From the NCBI RefSeq assembly GCF_013155395.1, contig NZ_JABJWC010000006.1, forward strand, positions 58,681 to 122,680: a DNA stretch of 64,000 bases. Direction: 5' to 3'. The notes beneath the pieces were generated by a model. The model saw only the letters and a program-made list of their open reading frames with translations, had not been told where the DNA came from and made no database searches. The DNA is from Komagataeibacter melomenusus. GTDB lineage: Bacteria > Pseudomonadota > Alphaproteobacteria > Acetobacterales > Acetobacteraceae. Within the stretch, counting starts at the first letter, position 1. The number at the start of each line of letters is the position of its first letter. The translations under genes were made by a program, and so were the position numbers. Of this stretch, positions 8,593 to 17,453 are shown piece by piece.

Positions 8593-9034
8593 GATGGTCC
8601 TCGCAAAACAGGATGTCGCGCCAGCAGGGCGGCAGGATGGCAGGTAGCCGAGGCGCGGCCCGGTTTTCCCGCCATCGCGTTCAGCAGCCGGCATCCGCAA
8701 CGGAACCGGCACGACAGCCCCGATACATTACGATATCAATATGACATATTGACATGCTGGTTGTATACCATAAGAATTCCAATCAGGGAGACGGAGGAAA
8801 CCCCAAGGCATAACCAGGCCCACAAGGCACATGGACAGGCCCCATGGGCCAAAACCCCTGCCCGCGCCGTTGCGTGGCCGCCACCAGGCTTCAGCGCATC
8901 ACGCTGTCACAATGCGGCGTCTTGCCCCGAAGGACGGCCCCACACCGCGCGGCAACATTGACGGCTGCATGCGCCGGGCCGATTGTTCAGGAACGGTTCA
9001 CCATCGCTGCACATGCCGGCATGTCAGGAGTGAA
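8593..9034. promoter_or_regulatory. Divergent intergenic region between the amidohydrolase operon and its LysR gene
   Basis: 442 bases without a convincing gene. The A+T-rich centre (about 8722-8790) contains TTGACA at 8749-8754 and the near-palindrome GGTTGTATACC at about 8759-8769, which could be a regulator site. I cannot assign a complete promoter. The rest up to 9034 is GC-rich, and the open frames across it lack start signals. Confidence 0.4.
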
Positions 9035-9898
9035 ATGGACACGCGATTTCTGGAAACATTTCTTGTGGTTATCGAACGCGGTTCGCTGGCCGAGGCCGCG
9101 CGCCACCTTAATGTGACACCTGCCGCCATTGCCCAGCGTATCCATGCGATCGAGGAAGAAATCGGCCTTGAACTCCTGCAGCGCAATGGCCGCACCGTAC
9201 AGCCAACCGATCACGCCGCCGCCATTATCGAACAGGCGCGCAACATCCTGCAGCAGGTCCGGGAGCTGCGCACGATCGCCGCGCTGGACAAGCCAAGCGG
9301 CAAACTGAGGGTCGGCGCGATCTCGACCGCGCTGACCGGCATCCTGCCACAGGCGCTTGGCCGTTTTTTCCACCTGTTTCCCGACATCGAACTACACGTC
9401 ATTCCCGGTTCCTCCTCCTCGCTGTACGAGCAGTTGCGTAACGGTGCCATCGATGCCGCGTTTATCGTGTGCCCTCCCTTCGAACTTCCCAAGATGTATG
9501 AATGGCACAACATCCGTTCCGAACCGCTGATCGTGATTGCCCCGCCCGACGAGAAGCGCAAGGACCCGTTCCGGATCCTGAAAACCCATCGCTTCATCCG
9601 CTACGACCGCAATCACTGGGGCGGGCGGCAGGCCGACACCTACATGATCCAGCACAACATATGCCCCCGTGAACAACTGGAACTGGATTCACTCGAGGCC
9701 ATCGCGCTGATGGTGAATGAGGGAATTGGCGCCTCGCTGGTGCCGGACTGGGCGCCGCCATGGCCTGAAGGGATCAGGGTGCGCAAGATCAGCCTGCCCG
9801 CATCCGCCCCCGCCCCCCAGCGCCATGTCGGGCTGATATGGCCTTCCACTTCATCGCGCACGCGCCTGATCAACCGGCTCCTGCAGATGTTCAAATAA
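9035..9898 (+). CDS. LysR-family transcriptional regulator
   Basis: 287-residue LysR-type regulator. The N-terminal winged helix-turn-helix MDTRFLETFLVVIERGSLAE continues into NVTPAAIAQRIHAIE. The effector-binding domain starts near LRVGAISTALTG at about 85 and runs to the C-terminus. The start is fixed by CAGGAG eight bases upstream of ATG 9035. The longer frame reaching to 8831 has no ribosome site. It is transcribed away from the amidohydrolase operon, the classical arrangement for a LysR protein controlling its neighbour in response to the pathway substrate. Its target is inferred from position. Confidence 0.9.
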   Translation: MDTRFLETFLVVIERGSLAEAARHLNVTPAAIAQRIHAIEEEIGLELLQRNGRTVQPTDHAAAIIEQARNILQQVRELRTIAALDKPSGKLRVGAISTALTGILPQALGRFFHLFPDIELHVIPGSSSSLYEQLRNGAIDAAFIVCPPFELPKMYEWHNIRSEPLIVIAPPDEKRKDPFRILKTHRFIRYDRNHWGGRQADTYMIQHNICPREQLELDSLEAIALMVNEGIGASLVPDWAPPWPEGIRVRKISLPASAPAPQRHVGLIWPSTSSRTRLINRLLQMFK

Positions 9899-9923
9899 GG
9901 CGGGCTATGGAAAATTGCCTATC

Positions 9924-9953
9924 ATAATAATTGCTTTCGTTTGAAATTATTAT
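9924..9953. promoter_or_regulatory. A+T-rich inverted repeat between LysR and VOC genes
   Basis: ATAATAATT (9924-9932) and its exact complement AATTATTAT (9945-9953) flank a 12-base spacer. It lies 26 bases after the LysR stop and about 84 before the VOC gene. It could fold as a weak terminator or serve as a regulator site. TATAAT at 9951-9956 overlaps its right arm and could be the -10 box of the VOC gene. Confidence 0.4.
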
Positions 9954-10036
9954 AATCACGCTTTGAAAAACGCGGGTCTGGCCCTAGATTCAAGTCCCGC
10001 TGTTTTTTCATTAAGTAACAGGGCAGGTTCCGCAAT

Positions 10037-10462
10037 ATGTCAAAACCCTTCCATCTGGCGTTCCCGGTCAATGACCTTGATGCGGCCAGGAATTTTTACG
10101 GCAGTATTCTGCAGTGCCCGGAAGGACGCAGTAGCGATACATGGATCGACTTCGACCTGTATGGCAACCAGATTGTCGCGCACCAGGTGCTGTCCGCCGC
10201 CCACCCCACGAACGGCGCGGGCGCGGTTGATGGACATAACGTGCCGATCCCCCATTTCGGCATCGTGCTGGATATGGCAAGCTGGAAGGCACTGGCCGCA
10301 AGGCTTCAGGCAGCCAATGTCCGCTTTGGCATGGAACCGCAGGTGCGTTTTGCCGGCCTGCCCGGCGAACAGGCGACCATGTTTGTTTATGATCCGGCGG
10401 GCAATGCACTGGAATTCAAGGCATTCAATGACATGAGCCTTCTGTTTGCGCCCAATCCCTAG
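10037..10462 (+). CDS. VOC (glyoxalase/bleomycin-resistance/dioxygenase) family protein
   Basis: 141-residue single-domain protein of the vicinal-oxygen-chelate fold. [17 protein letters not shown] at 5-21 is the first beta-alpha unit, PHFGIVLD near 72-79 carries a metal-ligand-type His, and [15 protein letters not shown] at 116-130 is the conserved final strand with the Glu ligand. Members bind a divalent metal and catalyse isomerisation, dioxygenation or resistance reactions, and the substrate is not deducible. The TAG stop overlaps the left edge of an insertion sequence. The right target duplicate CTAA would have given a TAA at the same place, so the protein was probably not altered by the insertion. 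Confidence 0.85.
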   Translation: MSKPFHLAFPVNDLDAARNFYGSILQCPEGRSSDTWIDFDLYGNQIVAHQVLSAAHPTNGAGAVDGHNVPIPHFGIVLDMASWKALAARLQAANVRFGMEPQVRFAGLPGEQATMFVYDPAGNALEFKAFNDMSLLFAPNP

Positions 10463-11872
10463 CACTACAGTTGCATTTTATGGTGCGTTCTGACTCTATG
10501 GATCACCCTGATTCAGGATTTCATGAATGGCGGGTCGTCAGTTGAAGAAACGCTGGAACTGTGGGCGTCTGGGCTTCGGGCAGCAAAGAAGCGGATTGTC
10601 CCGCTGTTTACGCAAAAGCGTGTAGCGGCTTCTGCGTGTGCCTTCCTTGATGTCCTGATTGGCAACGAACCACGCAAGACGGGATGGATGCATGCATAAG
10701 CAGCAGGCGATCCTGGTCCGTGGCGGCAACAGGCGCTTCTGGGTCGCGGGCAATGGGATGCCGATGCCCTTCGTGACGTCGTCAGGGACCATGTGATCGG
10801 GCAGTTGGGCACTGAAGATGGCGTACTGGTTATTGACGAGACCGGTTTGCTGAAGAAAGGCCAGGCCTCCTGTGGTATGGGGCGACAGTATACGGGTTCT
10901 GCCGGCAAGATCACGAACGGCCAGATCGGTGTGTTTGGCGCTTATGTTTCGGAACGGAGGCATGCCTTTATCGACCGCGCCCTGTATCCTCCAAAAGACT
11001 GGACATCAAAGCCTGAGCGCATGAAGCGGGTTCATGTTCCTGATGACGTGGTGTTTGCGACCAAACCGGCACTGGCATCGAAGATGATCGAGCGGTGTCT
11101 GGATGCTGGTGTGCCTTTTCGTTGGGTTGCTGCGGACAGCGTTTATGGTGTGGGCGACGTGGAACGCACGCTTCGCCGGGCAGGAATTGGATATGTCCTT
11201 GGGGTCATGGGCAATCACTGGTTCGGATCATGGGCAACGGAACCGCTGATTGCCGGAGAGGCGAAAGATATTGCAGCAGGACTGCCAGACCAGGCCTGGC
11301 GTCGTCTGTCAGCGGGGCACGGCACAAAAGGTGAGCGGCTGTATGACCAGGCGCTTCTTCCGCTTGCCGATCTGGATGCTGAAGAATTTGACTGCCCTAT
11401 AGCCGGACCATGGACACGTGGCCTGTTGATCCGGCGGAACATCGCTGACGGGGACCTTGCCTGTTTTACGACCTGGTGCCCGAAAGGGACAACCACGCAG
11501 GAACTGGTGAACGTCGAAGGGACACGCTGGAGAATTGAAGAAGGGTTCGAGACCGCAAAAAACGAATTCGGTCTCGATCATAACGAAACCCGTTCTTGGC
11601 ACGGGTGGCATCGGCCTGTCTCCTGGTCATGCTGGCCTATGCCGTCATGGCCAGTGTCCGTTACCAGGCAAACTCACTGAAACCGAAAAAAACACCGCAC
11701 AGGACACGACAGTCCTCGTCCGCTGGTCCATTCAGGAAATCAGGCGCCTCGTCGTAAAACTCTCACAACGCAGGTTACCCGTCGCCCACATTCTCAGATG
11801 GTCTGTCTTTCGACGAACACATCAGGCCAGCGCTATCCGTGCTCATTCACGCCATAAAATGCAACTGTAGTG
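10463..11872 (+). mobile_element. IS701-type insertion sequence (decayed)
   Basis: Terminal inverted repeats begin CACTACAGTTGCATTTTATG at 10463 and are mirrored at the right end, finishing at 11872. The flanks are CTAG (10459-10462) and CTAA (11873-11876), both fitting the YTAR target of the IS701 family and differing at one base. At 1410 bp the length is right for the family. The single transposase gene inside is broken, so the element is immobile unless helped in trans. Confidence 0.85.
10523..11870 (+). pseudogene. IS701-family DDE transposase, inactivated
   Basis: The frame from ATG 10523 gives a normal N-terminus, then meets an in-frame TAA at 10697-10699 (codon 59), where MHA is followed by AAGDPGPW in the same frame. 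A single base change from a GAA codon is the simplest explanation. The core then reads on through VLVIDETGLLKKG and WVAADSVYGVG, the first two catalytic Asp regions, and RWRIEEGFETAKNEFG, the Glu region. A one-base loss near 11624, within the VSLVM equivalent, and another shift near the A7 run 11686-11692 break the end, which is recovered in a third frame as IQEIRRLVVKLSQRR to the stop at 11870. One nonsense and two frameshift lesions show a long-dead copy. Confidence 0.85.
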
Positions 11873-12327
11873 CTAAGTGACAGCCCTCACCCGGACGAAG
11901 TCATCGTAGTTCGATCGGGGAATTTCCATTGATATGCGCCGTCCTGACTGTTGCCTTGATGAAAGCGCGGCACTGCCCGACCAACGGCTGTATTTCTGGG
12001 CAAGGGCACATTGGGTACCCTGTTTCTGGCCTCCCGCGCGACTGCATCACGCTTAAGGTGGCTGTTCTACGGCATACAGGCGCTCGAATTTCTACCCGTC
12101 CCCATCAATCTTATTCTTCTCGTCCTGAATTTCCGGGATGGTTTGCAGCATGCTCGACGACAACAGGTGCAGAACGCTTAACAGGCCCTCCCGCGCACCA
12201 ACGACAATGACTGAAACGGATTGACGAGGCGATCAGGACCGCAAAACGGGTGTGTGTATCTCCACTGAGGCCGTTACAGATTCAGCCTCGCGGTGGACAC
12301 CATGTGGACACCACACCTCAAAACGAC
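11873..12327. other. Gene-poor stretch between IS and tRNA-Gly, probable debris
   Basis: About 450 bases with no complete gene. A plus-strand frame at about 12011-12181 reads GTLFLASRATASRLRWLFYG and continues hydrophobic (FLPVPINLILLVLNF) to a TAA. It looks like the end of a small membrane protein but has no start signal. The rest shows nothing recognisable. Such debris beside a tRNA gene is typical of an old integration hotspot. Confidence 0.4.
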
Positions 12328-12351
12328 GAAAGCCGCCTTGCGGCGGCTTTC
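12328..12351 (-). terminator. Rho-independent terminator of tRNA-Gly
   Basis: A perfect 10-base-pair stem (GAAAGCCGCC at 12328-12337 with GGCGGCTTTC at 12342-12351) has a 4-base loop, lies 29 bases beyond the tRNA 3' end on the minus strand, and is followed by a T-rich tract (GTCGTTTT) in that direction. Confidence 0.8.
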
Positions 12352-12380
12352 TCGTATCCGACTGACTTCCTGATGAAATC

Positions 12381-12455
12381 TGGAGCGGGCGATGGGATTC
12401 GAACCCACGACCCCAACCTTGGCAAGGTTGTGCTCTACCCCTGAGCTACGCCCGC
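12381..12455 (-). tRNA. tRNA-Gly (anticodon GCC)
   Basis: The complement strand folds as a full cloverleaf: acceptor stem GCGGGCG/CGCCCGC, D-arm GCTCAGGGGTAGAGC, anticodon arm with the loop TTGCCAA, and T-arm GTGGGTTCGAATCCCAT. Discriminator T is followed by an encoded CCA at 12383-12381. Anticodon GCC reads GGC/GGU glycine codons. It separates an accessory block on the left from housekeeping genes on the right. Confidence 0.97.
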
Positions 12456-12667
12456 GCTCCGTGTCGGTGAAGCGGGTTTTACGGTAAAGCCGTGAGGGCC
12501 GCAAGGGGGAAAAATGCGTTTTCCGAAGTTTTTTTTCATCCCGCCACAAGGCGGTTGCGACGCTCGCGGGGAATGCCAATCTATTGCACAAGAATGAACC
12601 GGCAGGACGGGCCGCGCGCAAGCACGCCGCCCCTGCCTGCCGCCAGACCGACAGGATAGACGACCAT

Positions 12668-13630
12668 ATGGACTACATCATCGGCCAGACCCCCCGCCCT
12701 GCCAGTACCGGCCCCGCAGGCGCAGCGCCCGGCGGCCCCGATCCGGTCATGGACGGCACGCAGAATACCTTCATGCACGACGTGGTGGACGCAAGCCGCG
12801 ACATGCCGGTGCTGGTCGATTTCTGGGCCACGTGGTGCAACCCGTGCAAGCAGCTCACCCCGGTGCTCGAAAAAGTGGTGCGCGCGGCGCGCGGGCGCGT
12901 GCGGCTGGTCAAGATTGATGTCGATGCCAACCGCGCGCTGGTGCAGCAGCTTGGCCAGATTGGCCTGCCGGTGCAGTCGATCCCGCTCGTGGCCGTATTC
13001 TGGCAGGGCCAGATCCTGGACATGATGCAGGGCGCCAAGCCCGAAAGCGAGGTGCGGCGCCTTGTCGAGAACGCCCTCAAGGCCGCAGGCGGCGGCGCCC
13101 TGCCCGCAGCCGAGCTGATCGAGGCGGCGCGCAAGGACATGGCCGAGGGCCGTACGGAAGCAGCGGCGGGGCTGTTCTCGCAGGTGCTGGAAATCGAGCC
13201 CGAAAACCCTGCTGCATGGGGTGGCCTGGCCCGCGCGCTGATCGAGATGGGCGATGATGAAGGCGCCGAGACCGCGCTCAATGACGCACCGCCCGCCATT
13301 GCCAGCCATGCCGAGATAACGGGCGCGCGGGCAGCACTCGAACTCAAGCGCGAAGGCCGCAAGGCAGCGGAGGAAGCCGAAGCCATCCGCGCCCGCATTG
13401 CCGCCAACCCCAGGGACTATGCCGCCCGCTTCGAGCTGTCGGCCGCGCTGAACGCCGCGGGCAAGCGCGCGGAGGCCGCCGATGAACTGCTGACCATCAT
13501 GAAGGAGGACCGGCAGTGGAATGATGATGCCGCCCGCCTGCAGCTCATCCGCCTGTTCGAGGCCTGGGGCCAGACCGACCCCGACACCGTGGCCGCGCGG
13601 CGGCGCATGTCCTCGCTGCTGTTTTCGTGA
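12668..13630 (+). CDS. ybbN: Thioredoxin-TPR co-chaperone, CnoX/YbbN family
   Basis: 320-residue cytoplasmic protein with an N-terminal thioredoxin domain (about 30-135) and a C-terminal tetratricopeptide-like region (about 150-310). The redox motif WCNPCK retains both cysteines, unlike E. coli YbbN. Family members bind unfolded or oxidised clients and hand them to DnaK/GroEL. The ATG at 12668 has AGGAT about 10 bases upstream. The upstream in-frame extension is discarded because it lacks a ribosome site. Its stop overlaps the GTG of the LON-domain gene by four bases, so the two are co-expressed as a proteostasis pair. Confidence 0.9.
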   Translation: MDYIIGQTPRPASTGPAGAAPGGPDPVMDGTQNTFMHDVVDASRDMPVLVDFWATWCNPCKQLTPVLEKVVRAARGRVRLVKIDVDANRALVQQLGQIGLPVQSIPLVAVFWQGQILDMMQGAKPESEVRRLVENALKAAGGGALPAAELIEAARKDMAEGRTEAAAGLFSQVLEIEPENPAAWGGLARALIEMGDDEGAETALNDAPPAIASHAEITGARAALELKREGRKAAEEAEAIRARIAANPRDYAARFELSAALNAAGKRAEAADELLTIMKEDRQWNDDAARLQLIRLFEAWGQTDPDTVAARRRMSSLLFS

Positions 13631-14397
13631 CGCGGCATGATGAAGGCGGGGTAGTCGTCATTCATGATGACATCCCGCGCCGCATCCCGCTGGTGAGCGA
13701 AATGACGCTGGCGGATTTCCCCGCCGAGCTGGGCCTGTTCCCGCTTGATGAAGCCCTGCTGCTGCCCCAGGGGCGGCTGCCGCTCAACGTGTTCGAGCCG
13801 CGCTACATCGCGCTGGTGGAGGACGCGCTGGCCAGCAACCGGCTGATCGGCATGATCCAGCCCCGCCTGCTCAACGGCATGGATGACACCCCGCTGGATG
13901 ATGAGGCCGATGACCCCGGCATGGATGATGGCTACAGCCACACCCCGCCGCTGTACAACATTGGCTGCGTGGGCCGCATCACCGCCATGACCGAGCGGGC
14001 GGATGGCACCTACGCCATTACGCTGACCGGCATCGCGCGCTTCCGCCTGCTGCGCGAGACGGGGCTGCGGCGTGGCTACCGTGTGGCGCGGGTGGATACC
14101 TCGTCCTTCGTGTCCGACCTGACCGACGTGGAGGATGAGATCCCCTTCGACCGCGAGGGACTGCTCAACGCGCTGCATGATTTCTGCGAGGCGCAGGGTG
14201 TCAGCACCCAGTGGGACGCGCTGCACCAGATGGATGACGCAGCGCTCCTGGTCACCCTGCCCATGATCTGCCCCTTTGGCACCGGCCCGCGCCAGAAAAT
14301 GCTCGAGGCCCCGACGCCTGCCGACCGCGCGCGCATCCTGCGCGACCTGCTGGAAGGGACTGGACATGAACCCGATGAGGGTGCATCCCCCGCATGA
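13627..14397 (+). CDS. LON N-terminal (substrate-binding) domain protein
   Basis: 256-residue stand-alone LON-N/PUA-like domain protein without ATPase or protease parts. LGLFPLDEALLLPQGRLPLN, continuing into VFEPRY, is the signature opening of the domain (about 35-60), and IGCVGRITAM near 115 is also typical. Such proteins are thought to recognise protein substrates, but their biochemical role is poorly defined. Translation probably starts at GTG 13627 inside the stop of the thioredoxin gene, since no ribosome site or ATG is nearer. It is followed at 36 bases by Trm112, an order common in alphaproteobacteria. Confidence 0.88.
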   Translation: MTRHDEGGVVVIHDDIPRRIPLVSEMTLADFPAELGLFPLDEALLLPQGRLPLNVFEPRYIALVEDALASNRLIGMIQPRLLNGMDDTPLDDEADDPGMDDGYSHTPPLYNIGCVGRITAMTERADGTYAITLTGIARFRLLRETGLRRGYRVARVDTSSFVSDLTDVEDEIPFDREGLLNALHDFCEAQGVSTQWDALHQMDDAALLVTLPMICPFGTGPRQKMLEAPTPADRARILRDLLEGTGHEPDEGASPA

Positions 14398-14433
14398 CCC
14401 TTACCCACCGCAACCTGCATGGAACCCGCCACC

Positions 14434-14628
14434 ATGACCGAAAAGCCCCTCGCGCCGCCCCTCGACCCCCGGCTGCTGTCCATCCTCGTCTGCCCCGTGA
14501 CCAAGGGGCCGCTGGTCTATGACCGCGAGGCGGGTGAACTGATCAGCAAGCGCGCCGGGCTGGCCTTTCCCGTGCGTGATGGCATTCCCATCATGCTGCC
14601 CGATGAAGCCCGCAGGCTTGATGCCTGA
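14434..14628 (+). CDS. Trm112-family protein
   Basis: 64-residue Trm112-like zinc-ribbon-fold protein. [17 protein letters not shown] carries the single CP pair, [15 protein letters not shown] is the conserved second half, and the length matches the bacterial YcaR/Trm112 group. Eukaryotic Trm112 activates methyltransferases. Bacterial members are assumed to act similarly, without a defined partner here. An earlier ATG at 14419 would add MEPAT, and neither start has a clear ribosome site. It is the last gene of the ybbN-LON operon and is followed by a full two-hairpin repeat. Confidence 0.88.
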   Translation: MTEKPLAPPLDPRLLSILVCPVTKGPLVYDREAGELISKRAGLAFPVRDGIPIMLPDEARRLDA

Positions 14629-14639
14629 CCATAATGAAC

Positions 14640-14715
14640 GTTTCTGGTGAAACTTTTTTCAAAAAGCTTCGGAAAACGCCGCCTTTTTGAAAAAAGGCGG
14701 CAGCCGGAAACTTTT
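14640..14715 (+). repeat. Two-hairpin intergenic repeat, full copy 1
   Basis: From TTTCTGGTGAAAC it contains hairpin A (CTTTTTTCAAAAAG core), then hairpin B (GCCGCCTTTTTGAAAAAAGG core), and ends CCGGAAACTTTT. It occupies the whole gap between the convergent trm112-like and panC genes. Confidence 0.85.
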
Positions 14716-14723
14716 GTCTTTAT

Positions 14724-15581
14724 TCAGCCTGCTGGCGTGGGCACGGCCATGCCATCGATCAGCCGCACATCGCCCAGCCAGGCCGCCGCGAGCACGCGCG
14801 CGGGCGTGCCGGGCGGGCAGGTGGCCAGCGGCTGCAGGCTGTCTGCGTGGCGCAGTTCCACATAATCCACCGGGCCAAAGCCTGCCGCGCGCACCTGCTG
14901 CACGACGCGTTCCAGCGCCGTGGCCACATCCGCGCCGGCGGCGATCTCGTCCGCGCAGGCCGCAAGCGCACGGGGCAGCGCCACCGCCACCTGCCGCTGC
15001 GCCTCAGTCAGCCGCCGGTTGCGTGAGGAAAGCGCCAGCCCGTCCGCCTCGCGCAGGGTGGGGCAGGAGATGACCTCGATGGGCAGGTCGAGGTCGGTCA
15101 CCATGCGGCGCACCACCTGCACCTGCTGGAAGTCCTTCTCGCCAAAAAAGGCGCAGTCTGCCAGCGTCTGCATGAACAGCTTGCACACGACCGTGGCCAC
15201 GCCATCAAAATGACCGGGGCGCGCGCCCCCGCACAACCCCTCCGACACGCCGGACACGCTGATGCGCGTGGCAAAGCCGGGCGGGTACATCTGTGCCACC
15301 GTGGGCGCGTAGAGCAGGTCCACCCCGGCTTCGGCCAGCAGTTGCCCATCCTGTGCCAGCGTGCGGGGGTAGGTTGCCAGGTCATCGGCGTTGTCGAACT
15401 GGATGGGGTTGACGAAAACCGTGGCGATCACCCGGTCCGCCCGCGCGCGTGCGGCGCGCACCAGCGACAGGTGCCCTTCATGCAGCGCCCCCATGGTCGG
15501 CACCACGCCCACGCGCGCGCCTGCCTGTTTCCATGCACGGACCTGCCCGCGCAGTTCGGCCACGGTGCTTAGGGTTTCCAT
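14724..15581 (-). CDS. panC: Pantothenate synthetase
   Basis: Cytoplasmic ATP-dependent ligase joining pantoate and beta-alanine, the last step of pantothenate synthesis, 285 residues. [11 protein letters not shown] near 27-37 holds the nucleotide-binding HIGH-type motif, FVNPIQF near 59 is the pantoate region, and FFGEKDFQQ and SSRNRRL complete the family signature. AGGAGG lies 10 bases before the ATG at 15581. A TTG three codons earlier is too close to that site. It is convergent with the trm112 operon. Confidence 0.96.
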   Translation of the reverse strand: METLSTVAELRGQVRAWKQAGARVGVVPTMGALHEGHLSLVRAARARADRVIATVFVNPIQFDNADDLATYPRTLAQDGQLLAEAGVDLLYAPTVAQMYPPGFATRISVSGVSEGLCGGARPGHFDGVATVVCKLFMQTLADCAFFGEKDFQQVQVVRRMVTDLDLPIEVISCPTLREADGLALSSRNRRLTEAQRQVAVALPRALAACADEIAAGADVATALERVVQQVRAAGFGPVDYVELRHADSLQPLATCPPGTPARVLAAAWLGDVRLIDGMAVPTPAG

Positions 15582-15757
15582 CAGCGGCAATCCTCCTGTT
15601 CACGCCCCGGCATGCCATGTGCCGGGCCTGCGTGGCTTACCATCTTTTGCCACGGGCGTGTGAGGGCGCGCGAACACATGTGCATCCATGCACACGGGGC
15701 GTGGTGGTGGCGCGGCTTTTCTGCTAGGCTGGCGGCTGCGTCGTGCAGGAGGTTTTT

Positions 15758-15907
15758 TTGGCCCGTTTTCTTCCCGTTCTTGGCATCTGTGCCATCGTGC
15801 TGTCACTGGCCGCCTGCGCCACCAACACGCCGGGATCGGTCAAGGACCGCTCGACATGGGCACGCTGGGGCTATGCCGAAGGGGTGAAGAACGTCGCCTC
15901 CCACTAA
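15758..15907 (+). CDS. Small putative lipoprotein
   Basis: A 49-codon gene starting with TTG at 15758 behind a strong AGGAGG (15748-15753). It encodes a short positively charged start (MARFLPV), a hydrophobic stretch and the lipobox LAAC (about residues 17-20), then a 30-residue polar tail ending KNVASH. Lipidation at this Cys would place it in the membrane facing the periplasm. No family is recognised. It is divergent from panC and lies 85 bases before cysG. Confidence 0.65.
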   Translation: MARFLPVLGICAIVLSLAACATNTPGSVKDRSTWARWGYAEGVKNVASH

Positions 15908-15992
15908 GCCCGTCCCACGCCGCGACCCGGCGCGGAGCAGATCAGCCCTCCCCAGTTGACAGGATGCCGGCACGCCCGGCGATTTCAAGCGC

Positions 15993-17390
15993 ATGACCAA
16001 TATTTCCGAACCCGCATGGTTTCCCATCGCGCTGCGGCTGGACGGTGTCCGGGTGCTGGTGGTGGGGGGCGGCATGATCGCCGCCAACAAGGTGCGCCTG
16101 CTGCTTGCCCACCGCGCGAAGGTGGAGGTAATCGCAGGCCGCCTCGATGCCGAGATGCAGCGCTGGGAGGATGAAGGCAGCATCACCCGCATCGCGCCCA
16201 CGGCGGACGAGGCCACGCTGCGCGCCGCCATGCCCGGCTGCCGCCTTGTCTATGCCGCGACCGATGACCGGGATGTCAACCGCGCGGCGGCCGCGATTGC
16301 GCGCGGCATGAACATTCCCGTCTGCGCGGTGGATGACCCGCAGCCTTCCACCTTCATCACGCCCGCGCAGATCCATCGCGGGCTGGTGCGCATCGCCATC
16401 TCCACCGGGGGGGCGGCCCCCGTGCTGGCGCGCCGCCTGCGCGAGCAGGTGGAAAGCACCATACCCGAGGGCACGGGCGCGCTGGCCGTGTTCATGCAGC
16501 AGCAACGCGAGCATGTGGGCACCGCCTGCCCCGACATCTCGCGGCGCAGGCAGGTATGGGAGAGCTTTCTTGATGGCGCGGGCGCGCAGGCCGCCCGCAA
16601 TGGCGATGCCACCCGCGCGCGGGCGATACTCGATGACATCATCGCCACCACCGCCACCCGGGGCGAGGTCTGGCTGGTGGGTGCTGGCCCCGGCGACCCG
16701 GACCTGCTCACGCTGCGCGCGCTGCACCTGATGCAGAATGCCGACTGCGTGCTGTATGACCAGCTACTCTCCCCCGCCCTGCTCGACCGCGTGCGCCGCG
16801 ATGCGGAGCTGGTGTTTGTGGGCAAGCGGCGCAACAACCACACCATGCCGCAGGAAGAGATCAACGCCGAACTGATCCGCCGCGCGCAGGCGGGCCAGCG
16901 CGTGCTGCGGCTCAAGGGCGGCGATCCGTTCGTGTTTGGCCGTGGCGGCGAGGAAATCGAGGCGTTGCTTGAATCCGCCATTCCCTTTCAGGTCGTGCCG
17001 GGCATTACGGCGGCCAATGGCTGTGCGGCCTATGCGGGCATTCCGCTTACCCACCGCGACTGCGCGCAGGCCTGCCTGTTCGTGACCGGCCATGCCCGCG
17101 CCGATGGCACGCTGCACCTGCCGTGGGACAGCATGGCCCGCCCCGGCCAGACGGTGGTGATCTACATGGGTGTTTCCGCCCTGCCCGCGCTATGCGCGAA
17201 ACTGGTCGAACACGGCCTGCCTGCTGAATGGCCCGCCGCCATTGTCGAGCGCGGCACGCGGGCCGACCAGCGCGTGCTGACCGGCACGCTGGGCAGCCTG
17301 CCCATGCAGGCCACCGAAGCAGGGGTGGCCAGCCCGGCGCTGATCATCGTGGGCGAAGTGGTGCGCCACCGGGTGCTCTCGCCTGCATGA
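15993..17390 (+). CDS. cysG: Siroheme synthase CysG (precorrin-2 dehydrogenase/ferrochelatase + uroporphyrinogen-III C-methyltransferase)
   Basis: 465-residue fusion enzyme making siroheme from uroporphyrinogen III for sulfite or nitrite reductases. The N-terminal module has the dinucleotide site VLVVGGGMIAANK (24-36), the family sequence STGGAAPVLARRLRE and the following dimerisation part. The methyltransferase module starts at about 223 with VWLVGAGPGDPDLLT and contains LKGGDPFVFGRGGEE, VPGITAA and YMG motifs. Both modules are complete and length is normal. It is probably transcribed alone or with the upstream small lipoprotein. Confidence 0.95.
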   Translation: MTNISEPAWFPIALRLDGVRVLVVGGGMIAANKVRLLLAHRAKVEVIAGRLDAEMQRWEDEGSITRIAPTADEATLRAAMPGCRLVYAATDDRDVNRAAAAIARGMNIPVCAVDDPQPSTFITPAQIHRGLVRIAISTGGAAPVLARRLREQVESTIPEGTGALAVFMQQQREHVGTACPDISRRRQVWESFLDGAGAQAARNGDATRARAILDDIIATTATRGEVWLVGAGPGDPDLLTLRALHLMQNADCVLYDQLLSPALLDRVRRDAELVFVGKRRNNHTMPQEEINAELIRRAQAGQRVLRLKGGDPFVFGRGGEEIEALLESAIPFQVVPGITAANGCAAYAGIPLTHRDCAQACLFVTGHARADGTLHLPWDSMARPGQTVVIYMGVSALPALCAKLVEHGLPAEWPAAIVERGTRADQRVLTGTLGSLPMQATEAGVASPALIIVGEVVRHRVLSPA

Positions 17391-17453
17391 AACCTGCCGC
17401 AAGGCAGGCGGCCCGTACATCATTTGTTATGAATTTGCTGCAACTTCCGTTGT

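Noticed and set aside
12274..12621. 115-codon minus-strand frame containing SSGVEHNLAKVGVVGSNPI
   Set aside because: This is the well-known translation of a tRNA gene. The tRNA-Gly explains it.
14640..14715. Possible CRISPR repeat (palindromic units)
   Set aside because: Copies are dispersed singly over kilobases with no regular spacers, so there is no array.
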